From JANQPX01 sp039197065 (lineage in GTDB: Bacteria; Pseudomonadota; Alphaproteobacteria; Geminicoccales; Geminicoccaceae): a stretch of 64,000 bases of DNA. A program made the translations under genes and the position numbers. The notes under the pieces were generated by a model that was given only the letters and a program-made list of their open reading frames with translations, was not told the DNA's origin and did no database searches. Positions 25,534 through 34,220 of this stretch are shown here, one piece after another (the first letter of the stretch is position 1; each line of letters opens with the position of its first letter). The stretch spans positions 232,401 to 296,400 of the forward strand of contig JBCCUL010000008.1 of NCBI GenBank assembly GCA_039197065.1, read 5' to 3'.

Positions 25534-25837
25534 GCCGTTTTACCTCCCCGGACCGGAAAGTATTGAGACGCCACCTTTCCTACGCGCAAAATATCAGGCA
25601 GTCCAACCGATACCGGCGAACAGACCCAATACGTCCAACTCAAGGTGGCAGCCTTGCCTGGAAAATAGACCTGAATGAGGAATATGATCATTGTGTAGGT
25701 ACAAATACCAAAGAATGCGAGACGCTACTAAGCTCGCTGAAACGTAACTTCAATAAAGATATCTAACACATTGTTATGGAATAACTTTAAGTTGCATCCG
25801 ACTAAATGTCAGTGATTTAACAGCGATCATGAAGAAA
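25534..25837. other. AT-rich intergenic region, no gene seen
   Basis: From about 25670 to 25865 the sequence is markedly more AT-rich than the surroundings. No convincing coding sequence is present. It ends in the promoter of the sugar transferase gene. A local composition change beside polysaccharide genes is commonly seen and may reflect transfer or simply regulatory DNA. Confidence 0.5.
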
Positions 25838-25866
25838 TTCACTATTCAACCTTAAATAAGTATAGT
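25838..25866 (+). promoter_or_regulatory. promoter of the sugar transferase gene
   Basis: TTCACT (25838-25843), a 17-base spacer and TATAGT (25861-25866). Transcription from it would start near 25873, downstream of the first in-frame ATG (25867), which argues for translation from the ATG at 25921. Confidence 0.5.
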
Positions 25867-25920
25867 ATGAATTTGAAATATCTCATTAGGGGAAATAAGC
25901 TCATTGGGGCTATCCGGTCC

Positions 25921-27315
25921 ATGTCGATACTGGGTTACCACTTCAATCGCCTGAGCCTGATCCTGTCGGCCATCGAAGCCGTTCTATTCTGCTTCGTCTT
26001 CATGCTTTCCGGCCGATTTCTACTAATCGGCACCGGCCAGGCCGAGTTCGACTTGATCAGCACAGTCCTGCTGCCGAGCGGCCTCCTCATGCTCTGCCTG
26101 ATGGCGCTCGGCAGCTACCATCTGGAGGCCTGGCGCTCGGTTCAGGTCATGGCGCGGCGACTGTTCGCAAGCGCCCTTTGCGGCTCCCTCCTGATCGTCA
26201 TCAGCCAGTATCTTCTCCTCGGTTACTGGCCGTCACCAGCCAAAATTGCCTTTTGCGCAGGCCTAAGCTGCCTCATCGCGCTTGGTGCTCGCCTGACCGG
26301 TCGAAAACTTACCGGCCTCAGATCACGGATCAAACCGCGCGCACTCATCCTCGGCGCCGGCACCAAGGCGGAAACGCTTTGGCGCGCGTTGGACAACGGC
26401 TTCCACGGCCCGAACGTCGACGGTTTCGTTCAGCTGGAAAGGCCGGACGCATCACCCGCAACCTCAAGCCTGCTGCCGGCGAAACGCGTTTTCAGCATGC
26501 CATCCGACCTCGCAGCCTATGCGCGCGATCATCGGATCGAAGAGATCGTCATCGCCCTCGACAACGGCAGCGCCCGGCTTCCGGAACAGGATCTCATCCA
26601 TTGCCGAATGGGCGGCGTCACCGTCACCGACAGCACGTCCTTCGCCGAGCGCATCACCGGCCGGGTGAAGCTCGACCTGATGGAATCGGAATGGCTGATC
26701 TTCGCGCCCGGTTTCCGTCGCGGTAGGTTGAGGAGCCTCATCAAGCGCAGCACCGATCTTCTTTACAGCGCGCCGGTCCTGGCAGCCGTCCTTCCCCTTC
26801 TCCCGATCATCGCCCTCCTGGTGAAACTGGATAGTCCGGGGCCGGTGCTCTATCGGCAAAAGCGGGTTGGCCTTGAGGGACGGGTCTTCGAGATCGTCAA
26901 GTTCCGCAGCATGCGCATTGATGCCGAGGCGGACGGTAAGGCTCGCTGGGCCAGGAACGACGACGATCGCATTACCCGCTTCGGCCGCTTCCTGAGACGG
27001 AGTCGACTAGATGAACTCCCCCAGCTCTTCAACGTTCTAAGCGGCGACATGAGCATGGTCGGCCCCCGTCCGGAACGACCGGAGTTCACTGAGGAACTCG
27101 CTGCAGCTCTACCGCTCTATCAAAAACGCCATACGGTCCGCCCAGGAATTACCGGGTGGGCGCAGATCAACTATCCCTATGGCGCGTCGATCGAGGACGC
27201 GCGCGAAAAGCTCGAATACGACCTCTATTACGTCAAAAACTATTCACTGTTTCTCGACCTGATGACCATGATTCAGACGGTGCGCATCGCATTTGGCGGC
27301 ATAGGCGCACGCTAG
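25921..27315 (+). CDS. exopolysaccharide priming sugar-phosphate transferase (polyprenyl glycosylphosphotransferase)
   Basis: 464 residues from the ATG at 25921 (an ATG at 25867 is in frame but overlaps the promoter). Four N-terminal transmembrane helices (~10-125) are followed by a CoA-binding-like Rossmann region (~140-240), a fifth helix (~285-310) and the catalytic domain: 'VKLDSPGPVLYRQKRVGLEGRVFEIVKFRSM', 'RFLRRSRLDELPQLFNVLSGDMSMVGPRPERPEF' and 'ITGWAQINYPYG'. It attaches the first sugar phosphate to undecaprenyl phosphate. The architecture resembles the transferases of XrtA/PEP-CTERM EPS loci and so may work with the genes at 41.7-53.2 kb. Its TAG stop lies inside the repeat element that follows. 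Confidence 0.92.
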   Translation: MSILGYHFNRLSLILSAIEAVLFCFVFMLSGRFLLIGTGQAEFDLISTVLLPSGLLMLCLMALGSYHLEAWRSVQVMARRLFASALCGSLLIVISQYLLLGYWPSPAKIAFCAGLSCLIALGARLTGRKLTGLRSRIKPRALILGAGTKAETLWRALDNGFHGPNVDGFVQLERPDASPATSSLLPAKRVFSMPSDLAAYARDHRIEEIVIALDNGSARLPEQDLIHCRMGGVTVTDSTSFAERITGRVKLDLMESEWLIFAPGFRRGRLRSLIKRSTDLLYSAPVLAAVLPLLPIIALLVKLDSPGPVLYRQKRVGLEGRVFEIVKFRSMRIDAEADGKARWARNDDDRITRFGRFLRRSRLDELPQLFNVLSGDMSMVGPRPERPEFTEELAAALPLYQKRHTVRPGITGWAQINYPYGASIEDAREKLEYDLYYVKNYSLFLDLMTMIQTVRIAFGGIGAR

Positions 27316-27419
27316 AGCGAATTCCGACCAGACATTATCGGAATTATACGCTCTATCTTTTTTTTTCACCGCATTTTCTTGTCGATCAGGTGTTTCCACC
27401 TGATCGGAAAAAGCTCTAA
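27312..27419 (-). repeat. dispersed CTAGAGC element, copy A (RIME-like)
   Basis: The element begins CTAGAGCGAATTCC and ends in GCTCTAA. Within it, 27383-27406 is a perfect 10-bp stem (CGATCAGGTG/CACCTGATCG) whose minus-strand loop is GAAA. A second imperfect stem (TTCCGA/TCGGAA) is near the CTAGAGC end. Copy B at 57207 aligns over its whole length in the opposite orientation. The first bases supply the TAG stop of the sugar transferase. Confidence 0.85.
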
Positions 27420-27445
27420 CAGTGTTTGTGATGGCGAACTGACGG

Positions 27446-27820
27446 TTATCCAATATCCGGTCGCTGCAACCGCTTTAGACCGGCAACTAAACGCCGCGCC
27501 GTGGCGGCAACCACGTCGTTCCAGGCAAGTTCGGAGATGAGCTCCGCCTGGGCCGGCAAGCCCGCCAAGGTATGCGCAGGCGTCTGAGCGATCCTGTTCT
27601 GAAGATCGCCGACTGACTCATCGGAGCGATCAGACATCCGGATGCCGCCAGGTTCAGTACGCAGACTCCGCCACTTCTTCAACCAGCTCGGGTGAAGGTC
27701 GACGCCGTCAATGCCATGCGAGGCCAGATCAGGACCCTGGGCCTGTTGATCATGCTCCGGGCGTGACGGCAGCTCCGCCGAAACCGTGCGGTTCCGCGAC
27801 GACGATTCCATCTTCGACAT
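27446..27820 (-). CDS. small hypothetical protein, probably under TetR control
   Basis: 124 residues. Polar, disordered N-terminal two-thirds with a Trp-containing segment ('LHPSWLKKWRSL'), then a helical C-terminus ('TLAGLPAQAELISELAWNDVVAATARRLVAGLKRL'). There is no signal peptide or membrane helix. Proteins with this type of C-terminal helix are frequent in Hyphomicrobiales but unassigned. Its ATG lies 15 bases from a perfect palindrome and 87 bases downstream of the TetR gene, on the same strand, implying a TetR-regulated unit. Confidence 0.5.
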   Translation of the reverse strand: MSKMESSSRNRTVSAELPSRPEHDQQAQGPDLASHGIDGVDLHPSWLKKWRSLRTEPGGIRMSDRSDESVGDLQNRIAQTPAHTLAGLPAQAELISELAWNDVVAATARRLVAGLKRLQRPDIG

Positions 27821-27835
27821 CTGGCGCTTCCATTA

Positions 27836-27904
27836 TTGAACTATGTTCAATTTATAATTCAGAAAAACAAACTGGCTGTCAATCAAAAAATGAACACAGT
27901 TCAA
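27836..27904. promoter_or_regulatory. operator pair TTGAACTATGTTCAA and TGAACACAGTTCA
   Basis: 27836-27850 is a perfect palindrome (TTGAAC-TAT-GTTCAA). 27891-27903 repeats it as TGAAC-ACA-GTTCA, with centres 54 bases apart. Both are in the AT-rich gap between the TetR stop and the small gene's start, making them candidates for binding by the adjacent TetR protein. Confidence 0.6.
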
Positions 27905-27907
27905 TAA

Positions 27908-28534
27908 TTATCGCTTAGGCGATGAGACCGGATCCTGTTGGTCCAGCCCAGCCAGGTAACCGCGCACCAGATCCTCCGCCATGCGTTTGGGGTCTGCGTG
28001 GGTGACATGGCGAAGATTACCGCCTTGAGCCAAGGCGCAGATTCCGTGCACGCCAGACCATACGATCGTGGCGACCCGGCGTGCGGCACGACGCTGGTCC
28101 GAAGGAAAGATCGGTGCGAGGATGGTGATCGCGAGGGTCGCTATCCGCTCGATGCTGGCCGAATACCAATCAGCGCGTTCGTTTTCGCCCGACGGCTGAT
28201 GATCGAACACCGCCCGCCAGACCAGGGGCTGCTCGTCGGCAAAATCTATGTAGGCGCGCGCCATCGCCGCCATCTGGTTCTCAGGTCCGGTTGCTTTGGC
28301 GGCTTCGACTTCCAGCCGGTCGCAAAGACGATCGAGCGTGCGCGCATTCAGTCGCTGAACCAGCTTATCAAGATTGCCATAGACATTGTAAAGCGTGCCG
28401 ACAGCGATGCCTGCCCCCTGCGCAAGCTCGCGCGCGTTCAACGCGCCAAGGCCGCCTTCGAAGATGATGCCTTCGGCGGTATCCAAAGCTTTTGCTGATA
28501 TCCTGTCGCGATCAAGCGGTTTTCGCCCAGCCAT
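27908..28534 (-). CDS. TetR-family transcriptional regulator
   Basis: 208 residues. The helix-turn-helix is in residues ~12-58: 'RISAKALDTAEGIIFEGGLGALNARELAQGAGIAVGTLYNVYGNLDKLV'. The ligand-binding C-terminal domain covers ~80-200. It is followed on the same strand by a 124-residue hypothetical gene, and an operator-like palindrome pair lies between the two genes rather than upstream of tetR. That points to regulation of the downstream gene, with tetR itself possibly constitutive. The ligand is unknown. Confidence 0.9.
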   Translation of the reverse strand: MAGRKPLDRDRISAKALDTAEGIIFEGGLGALNARELAQGAGIAVGTLYNVYGNLDKLVQRLNARTLDRLCDRLEVEAAKATGPENQMAAMARAYIDFADEQPLVWRAVFDHQPSGENERADWYSASIERIATLAITILAPIFPSDQRRAARRVATIVWSGVHGICALAQGGNLRHVTHADPKRMAEDLVRGYLAGLDQQDPVSSPKR

Positions 28535-28685
28535 TTCATCTCCGGCCCGAAGGCGATGTCCTCACATCATTCATGTCGGAAGGCCAAGCATATGATAACG
28601 GCGCAACAATTCTACGATTGATTGACAAACACCGAAGATGAGATCGCCGGCAGCCGAGATAGGGTCGCGCTAACGCCTCGCGACG

Positions 28686-29378
28686 TCATCCCTCCAGCGC
28701 GTAGCGCCGGATCGGCTTCAGATCATCGTCCAGGTCGTAGACCCAAGGCACGCCGGTCGGGATCTCGAGCTTCAAAATGGACTCGTTGTCGATCCCATCA
28801 AGATACTTGACCAGGCCGCGCAGGCTGTTGCCATGGGCTGCGATGATCACCCGCTTGCCCGCACGGATCGAAGGCGCGATCGTCTCCTCCCAATAGGGCA
28901 GCACCCGCTCGACCGTGTCTTTTAGGCATTCAGCACTCGGGACCTCCGCGGGATCGAGATCGGCATAGCGGCGATCCGCACCGGGATGACGTTCGTCGCC
29001 GGGCTCCAGCGCCGGCGGCGGCGTGTCGTAGCTCCGGCGCCAGATATGCACCTGATCGGAACCATATTTCTCGGCGGTCTCGGCTTTGTTCAGGCCCTGA
29101 AGGGCGCCGTAGTGACGCTCGTTCAAACGCCAATGCTTTTCGACAGGCAGCCAAAGCCGGTCCATCTCTTCGAGCGCCAGGTTGAGCGTCTTGATCGCCC
29201 GGGTCAGCACCGACGTGTAGCAGAGATCGAAATCGAAACCTTCGGCCTTCAGGCGCTGTCCGGCCTGCTTCGCCTCGGCAACGCCCTGGTCGGAAAGATC
29301 CACATCCTTCCAACCGGTGAACAGATTGGCCTTGTTCCAAAGGCTCTGACCGTGACGGATCAGCACAAGCTTCATCAT
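28686..29378 (-). CDS. gpmA: 2,3-bisphosphoglycerate-dependent phosphoglycerate mutase
   Basis: 230 residues from the first ATG of 'MMKLVLIRHGQSLWNKANLFTGW', which has AAAGGAG six bases upstream; the open frame ten codons further up is not needed. The phospho-histidine is in 'IRHGQ', the second His in 'IIAAHGNSLRGLVKYLDGI', and 'RRSYDTPPP' with 'LNERHYGALQG' complete the active site of the dPGM family. It interconverts 3- and 2-phosphoglycerate in glycolysis. It is monocistronic. Confidence 0.95.
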   Translation of the reverse strand: MMKLVLIRHGQSLWNKANLFTGWKDVDLSDQGVAEAKQAGQRLKAEGFDFDLCYTSVLTRAIKTLNLALEEMDRLWLPVEKHWRLNERHYGALQGLNKAETAEKYGSDQVHIWRRSYDTPPPALEPGDERHPGADRRYADLDPAEVPSAECLKDTVERVLPYWEETIAPSIRAGKRVIIAAHGNSLRGLVKYLDGIDNESILKLEIPTGVPWVYDLDDDLKPIRRYALEG

Positions 29379-30282
29379 GCCCGCTCCTTTCAACAGGCCT
29401 GATAGCAATCAAGCCCCACCAACCACAAGGCGGAATGCGCCCCATCGGTCGCTTTGCCGCGCGCAAGAAAGATGTCCCCAGTTCTTAGGATAAGTCTGTT
29501 GACGAGGCTGTGATCAGTTTGTGCGCGGTTTCCGAGGACCCGAGCTGCACATGATACCCGATCACGCGCCTGCTGGACAACGCCGAGAGGTCGAACTTCA
29601 GAAGGTACGCTTTGAAGAGTTGCTTAGTCCGCGGCGGTCGCTTGCCCTGCCCGCATGGTGCCTGCGCCCGGAGCGGCTTCGATCATGGAAGCGCTACCTT
29701 CCGCCTTTTGCTCTTCGCCCCAAGCGGGATGGCGCGTAGGTCGCCCACCGAGGCCCGACAAACCCGACCTGCGCTCCAAATCAACCTTCGCTTCTGCATC
29801 ACTGAAATGAACCATTGATCTCCACCCTGGACCGCGACCGTCCAATTCATCGACGAGACAAACGCCACGCTGCCGCCAGCAGCAAAGGCGCTCGGTTACG
29901 CCTCGCACCGCTAACCGTCAAGCCGCCGTCTCGGCGAAAGGCACACTAATCGGCTGTGGTTAAAACTTCGCTAACGCGAGGTGTAAATCTGCAACAGCCG
30001 CGACGCGAGATCTCCAGTTCTTTCAAGCCGTTGTTCTGGAGGAATTGAGTTAGACAAGTCGGCGGCGACGTCGGAGAAGGAACAGGCTGGCTCTTGCGTT
30101 CTGGGCGTGCCGATCACCAGCCGATCAATGTGACGCTCGTTCCCTCGTCTTTGACGCCAACCCCGTCGAACGCGGTCGGCATCGGGCATTTTTTATTGTC
30201 ATGAGAACCGGGCCATCCTCTCGCCATCAGTCGGTTCTCGGCCTTGGCATTATTTAATGTAGGACCGAAAACGGCAAAAAAA
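29379..30282. other. gene-poor region between gpmA and the dipeptide transporter operon
   Basis: About 900 bases with no convincing coding sequence. Short open frames on both strands have unnatural composition and no ribosome-binding sites. One 8-bp perfect inverted repeat is present, GAGAACCG (30203-30210) with CGGTTCTC (30232-30239). Decayed coding sequence or an unannotated small RNA cannot be excluded. Confidence 0.4.
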
Positions 30283-30310
30283 TGTGACCTTGATCACCTT
30301 GAGCGCTCAA
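30283..30310. promoter_or_regulatory. CRP-like site followed by a 12-bp palindrome upstream of dppA
   Basis: TGTGACCTTGATCACC (30283-30298) fits TGTGA-N6-TCAC, the CRP-family consensus. It abuts TTGAGCGCTCAA (30299-30310), a perfect palindrome. They lie about 180-205 bases before the dppA ATG. TTGACA boxes follow at 30387 and 30398, but no good -10 could be matched. Confidence 0.4.
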
Positions 30311-30490
30311 ATCGCACACATATTCGTGAGCAGCGTTCAAAATCGACGTTGCTGTGGCTTTTCAGCACGGTGATCGGGGTTTGCAATTGACATGGCATTG
30401 ACACGTCCTGCCTAGTGAAATCAGTTCACGAAAAGCGTTTCCATCCCCCGAATTTCGGCGGCGATCGGTATCCGATAGGGAGCAATCGAT

Positions 30491-32086
30491 ATGACCCAAC
30501 GTTTCGCCATGGGCGGCCTTGCACTGGCCGCCGCAGCCCTCTTGTCCACGACGGTTCAGGCCAAGACCCTGGTCTATTGTTCGGAGGGCAGCCCCGAAGG
30601 CTTCAATCCGTCTCTCTACACGGCGGGCACCACCTTCGATGCCTCGTCGAAGAACGTCTACAACCGTCTGGTCGAGTTCGAGCGCGGCACCACGACGCTC
30701 GTCCCGGCGCTCGCCGAAAGCTGGGAGGTCTCGGACGACGGGCTCGAATACACCTTCAAGCTGCGCCCGGGCGTCAAGTTCCACACCACCGACGGCTTCA
30801 CCCCGACCCGCGACATGAATGCCGACGACGTGGTCTGGAGCTTCGAGCGCCAGCGGGACGCGGAGCACCCCTTTCACACCGTCTCCGGCGGCACTTATGA
30901 GTATTTCCAAGGCATGGACATGCCCAACCTGATCGCCTCGGTCGAGAAGGTTGACGACATGACCGTGAAGTTCGTCCTGAACAAGCCGGAAGCCCCCTTC
31001 CTCGCCAATCTCGGCATGGACTTCGCCTCGATCCTTTCAGCCGAATATGCCGATGCCATGAGCGCCGCGGGTACGCCGGAGGAAGTGGACCTCTCCCCGG
31101 TCGGCACCGGCCCGTTCCAGCTGGTCGCTTATCAGAAGGACGCCGTGATCCGTTACGCAGCGCACCCGGATTACTGGGCCGGCAAGGCACCGATCGACAA
31201 TCTGGTCTTCGCGATCACGCCCGACGCCTCGGTTCGCTGGCAGAAGGTGCAGGCGGGCGAATGCCACATCATGCCCTATCCCAATCCCGCCGACGTCCAG
31301 GCGATCGCCGATCACGCGGATGTCGAGCTGATGGAGCAGGAGGGCCTGAATGTCGGCTATGTCGCCTTCAACGTCGAAAAGCCGCCCTTCGACAACAAGG
31401 TGGTGCGCCAGGCGTTGAACATGGCCGTGAACAAGCAGGCGATCCTGGATGGCGTGTTCCAGGGGGCAGGCTCCGCCGCCAAGAACCCGATCCCGCCGAC
31501 CATCTGGTCCTATAATGACGCGGTCGAAGACTATCCCTACGATCCCGAGAAGGCCAAGGCGATGCTGGAGGAGGCCGGCGTCACCGACCTCAAGACAGAC
31601 ATCTGGGCGATGCCGGTGCAGCGACCCTATAACCCGAACGCCAGGCGCATGGCCGAGCTGATCCAGGCGGACTGAGCGGCGGTCGGCGTCGAGGCCGAGA
31701 TCGTCTCTTTCGAGTGGGGCGAATATCTGGAACGCACCAAGGCCGGCGAGCACCAGACCATGCTGCTCGGCTGGACCGGGGACAATGGCGATCCGGACAA
31801 CTTCCTCCACGTGCTGCTCGGCTGCGCCGCCGCCGATGACGGCACCAACCGGGCGCGCTGGTGCCACGAGCCGTTCGACAGCCTGCTGCTGGACGCCAAG
31901 CAGACCAGCGACGTCGCCGAACGCACCGCCCTCTACGAGGAAGCGCAGGTGATCTTCAAGGAGGAAGCGCCTTGGGTCACGGTCGCCCATTCGATCGTGT
32001 TCAAGCCGGTCCGAAAGGAAGTTAAGGACTTTAAGATCGACCCCTTCGGCGGTCACATCTTCTACGGTGTCGACATCGAAGAGTAA
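30491..32086 (+). pseudogene. dppA: dipeptide ABC transporter substrate-binding protein interrupted by an in-frame TGA
   Basis: Residues 1-394 read from an ATG with AGGGAG upstream: a signal peptide (~1-24, ending 'TVQA'), then the SBP family 5 fold. Codon 395 (31673-31675) is TGA. Translation in the same frame continues without another stop to TAA at 32084 and gives the missing C-terminal ~135 residues ('VEAEIVSFEWGEYLERTKAGEH', 'LLGWTGDNGDPDNFL', 'EAPWVTVAHS'). Read through, the protein would be 531 positions, the usual DppA length. Homologues normally have 'QADW' at this point, so a single TGG to TGA change explains it. Other genes here stop at TGA, so a recoded genetic code is unlikely. 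It is the first gene of a five-gene dpp operon. Confidence 0.85.
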
Positions 32087-32168
32087 GGCCGAGCCGGCCT
32101 GGGCTTGAGGGGCGGCGCATCTAAAGCTGCGTCGCCCCCAAGTCTACGCCGGCACGCGTTGCGCCCCC

Positions 32169-33179
32169 GTGATACGGTTTATCCTCGCTCGTCTCGGTGT
32201 CCTGATCCCGACCTTCGTCGGGGTCACCATCGTCGCCTTCGCGCTCATTCGCCTGGTGCCGGGCGATCCGATCGAGCTCCTGGTGGGCGAGCGCGGCATC
32301 AGCGAGGAGCGCCACGCCGAACTCCGCGCCCGCTTCGGCTTCGACCAGCCGCTGCCGATCCAGTATCTGACCTTCCTCGGCAACGTCCTCCAGGGCGATC
32401 TCGGCAACTCCCTGGTCACGCGAAAGCCGGTGCTCGACGAGTTTCTGACCCTCTTTCCGGCGACCCTCGAGCTCGGCCTTTGCGGCCTTCTTTTCGCCAT
32501 CGTCTTCGGCATCCCCGCCGGCATCATCGCGGGCGTCAAGCGCGGCTCCGCCTTCGATCACGTGCTGATGGGCACGTCGCTGACCGGCTTTTCCATGCCG
32601 ATCTTCTGGTGGGGCCTCCTTCTGATCATCCTGTTTTCCGGGATTCTCCAATGGACGCCGGTCTCCGGCCGCATCGACCTTCTCTACTTCTTCCCCCCCG
32701 TCACCGGCTTCATGCTGATCGACAGCCTGCTCTCCGGTCAGGACGGCGCCTTCACCTCAGCCCTAAGGCACCTGATCCTGCCGACCATCGTGCTCGGCAC
32801 CATCCCGCTCGCCGTGATCGCCCGCCAGACCCGCTCCGCCATGCTCGAAGTGCTGAGCGAGGACTACATCCGAACGGCCAGGGCCAAGGGGTTGAGGCCA
32901 GGACGCGTGATCGGGTTGCACGCCCTTCGAAACGCCATGATCCCGGTGATCACGGTCATCGGCCTTTCCGCCAGCACGGCGTTCAGCGGCGCGATCCTCA
33001 CGGAGACCATCTTCTCCTGGCCGGGCATCGGCAAATGGCTGATCGATTCGGTGGCGAGACGAGACTATCCCTCGGTGCAGGGCGGCATTCTGATGATCGC
33101 CACCATCGTCATGCTGGTCAATTTCACCGTCGACATCCTCTACGGCCTCATCAACCCCCGCATCCGCCACGGCCGGTAG
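32169..33179 (+). CDS. dppB: dipeptide ABC transporter permease DppB
   Basis: 336 residues from a GTG with no obvious ribosome-binding site. About six transmembrane helices with the N-terminal 'MIRFILARLGVLIPTFVGVTIVAFALIRLVPGDP' signature, 'LGNSL' and, near the C-terminus, the EAA loop 'DYIRTARAKGLRPGRVIGLHALRNAMIPV' that contacts the ATPases. It forms the membrane channel with DppC. A GTGGTATGACCAC palindrome begins within its stop codon. Confidence 0.95.
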   Translation: MIRFILARLGVLIPTFVGVTIVAFALIRLVPGDPIELLVGERGISEERHAELRARFGFDQPLPIQYLTFLGNVLQGDLGNSLVTRKPVLDEFLTLFPATLELGLCGLLFAIVFGIPAGIIAGVKRGSAFDHVLMGTSLTGFSMPIFWWGLLLIILFSGILQWTPVSGRIDLLYFFPPVTGFMLIDSLLSGQDGAFTSALRHLILPTIVLGTIPLAVIARQTRSAMLEVLSEDYIRTARAKGLRPGRVIGLHALRNAMIPVITVIGLSASTAFSGAILTETIFSWPGIGKWLIDSVARRDYPSVQGGILMIATIVMLVNFTVDILYGLINPRIRHGR

Positions 33180-33191
33180 TGGTATGACCAC
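33179..33191. promoter_or_regulatory. GTGGTATGACCAC palindrome between dppB and dppC
   Basis: Thirteen bases identical to the operator at 7835-7847, and TAGTGGTATGACCAC is shared in full (33177-33191). It overlaps the dppB stop and lies 111 bases before dppC. An operator here would be internal to the operon. Confidence 0.45.
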
Positions 33192-33302
33192 CTCATCTAC
33201 GTTCATGCGGAACAGTCGGCTGCAAACCTACCCTGATCTTGCTCGATGTGGTGACGCCGTCCTGCTGCGCATCATCGGCAATCCGAGGGGGGCTGACTGA
33301 CT

Positions 33303-34217
33303 ATGGCGACCAGACTCAAGCCCGCCGAAGTCAACCAGGTCGCGGCCGCGACCCCGCCGGGACCGTTTAGGGAATTCTGGTTTTATTTCAGCGAGAACAA
33401 GGGTGCGGTCGCCGGCCTTGCCGTCGTGGTCATCGTTCTGCTCGCAGCCGCGCTTGCCGATATCGTCGCGCCCCATGCGCCCGCTCAGCAATATCGGGAT
33501 CATTTTCTAGCGCCGCCGGTCTGGCACGAAGGCGGATCCTGGCAATTCATCCTCGGCACCGATGCGGTCGGCCGAGACATCCTTTCCCGGATCATCCATG
33601 GCGCTCGCTACTCTCTCTTCATCGCGCTCATCGTCGTCACGCTCTCCCTGACCTCGGGCATCGCGATCGGCCTCGTCGCCGGCTTCGCGCGCGGCTGGAC
33701 CGAGAGCATGATCATGCGCGCGATGGACATTCTGCTCGCCGTGCCGAGCCTTCTCCTGGCGATCGTGATCGTCGCCATCCTGGGCCCCGGCCTGTTCAAC
33801 GCCGTGATCGCAATCGCCGTCACCTATCTCCCGCAATTCGTCCGGCTGACGCGCGCCTCGGTGATCGCCGAAACCTCGAAGGACTATGTGACGGCCAGCC
33901 GGGTGGCGGGCGCAGGCCTTCCCCGGTTGATGTTCAAGACGGTGCTGCCGAACTGCATGGCGCCCTTGATCGTCCAGGCCAGCCTCGCCTTCTCCAACGC
34001 GATCCTCGATGCCGCCGCGCTGGGGTTTCTAGGCCTCGGCGCCCAGCCGCCAGCACCTGAATGGGGGACGATGCTCGCCGACGCGCGCGAGTTCGTACTG
34101 CGCGCCTGGTGGGTGGTCACCTTCCCTGGCCTCGCCATTCTGATCACGGTGCTTGCCCTCAACATCATGGGCGACGGCCTGCGCGACGCCCTCGATCCCA
34201 AGCTGAAGAGGAGCTGA
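33303..34217 (+). CDS. dppC: dipeptide ABC transporter permease DppC
   Basis: 304 residues with six transmembrane helices. It has the N-terminal cytoplasmic segment and first helix typical of OppC/DppC ('FYFSENKGAVAGLAVVVIVLLAA'), 'LGTDAVGRDILSRIIHGARYSLFIAL', and the EAA loop 'DYVTASRVAGAGLPRLMFKTVLPNCMAPL'. It pairs with DppB. The 123-base gap after dppB is unusually long for this operon and contains the operator-like palindrome; a GGGGGG lies before the ATG. Confidence 0.95.
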   Translation: MATRLKPAEVNQVAAATPPGPFREFWFYFSENKGAVAGLAVVVIVLLAAALADIVAPHAPAQQYRDHFLAPPVWHEGGSWQFILGTDAVGRDILSRIIHGARYSLFIALIVVTLSLTSGIAIGLVAGFARGWTESMIMRAMDILLAVPSLLLAIVIVAILGPGLFNAVIAIAVTYLPQFVRLTRASVIAETSKDYVTASRVAGAGLPRLMFKTVLPNCMAPLIVQASLAFSNAILDAAALGFLGLGAQPPAPEWGTMLADAREFVLRAWWVVTFPGLAILITVLALNIMGDGLRDALDPKLKRS

Positions 34218-34220
34218 GGC

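Noticed and set aside
29624..29908. 94-codon open frame on the minus strand in the gene-poor region
   Set aside because: No ribosome-binding site, odd composition and no family; overlapping frames are equally open.
31673..31675. TGA in dppA read as selenocysteine or as a reassigned codon
   Set aside because: Many genes here end in TGA (for example obgE and proB), no selenocysteine-insertion hairpin was recognised downstream, and the family has Trp, not Cys, at this position.
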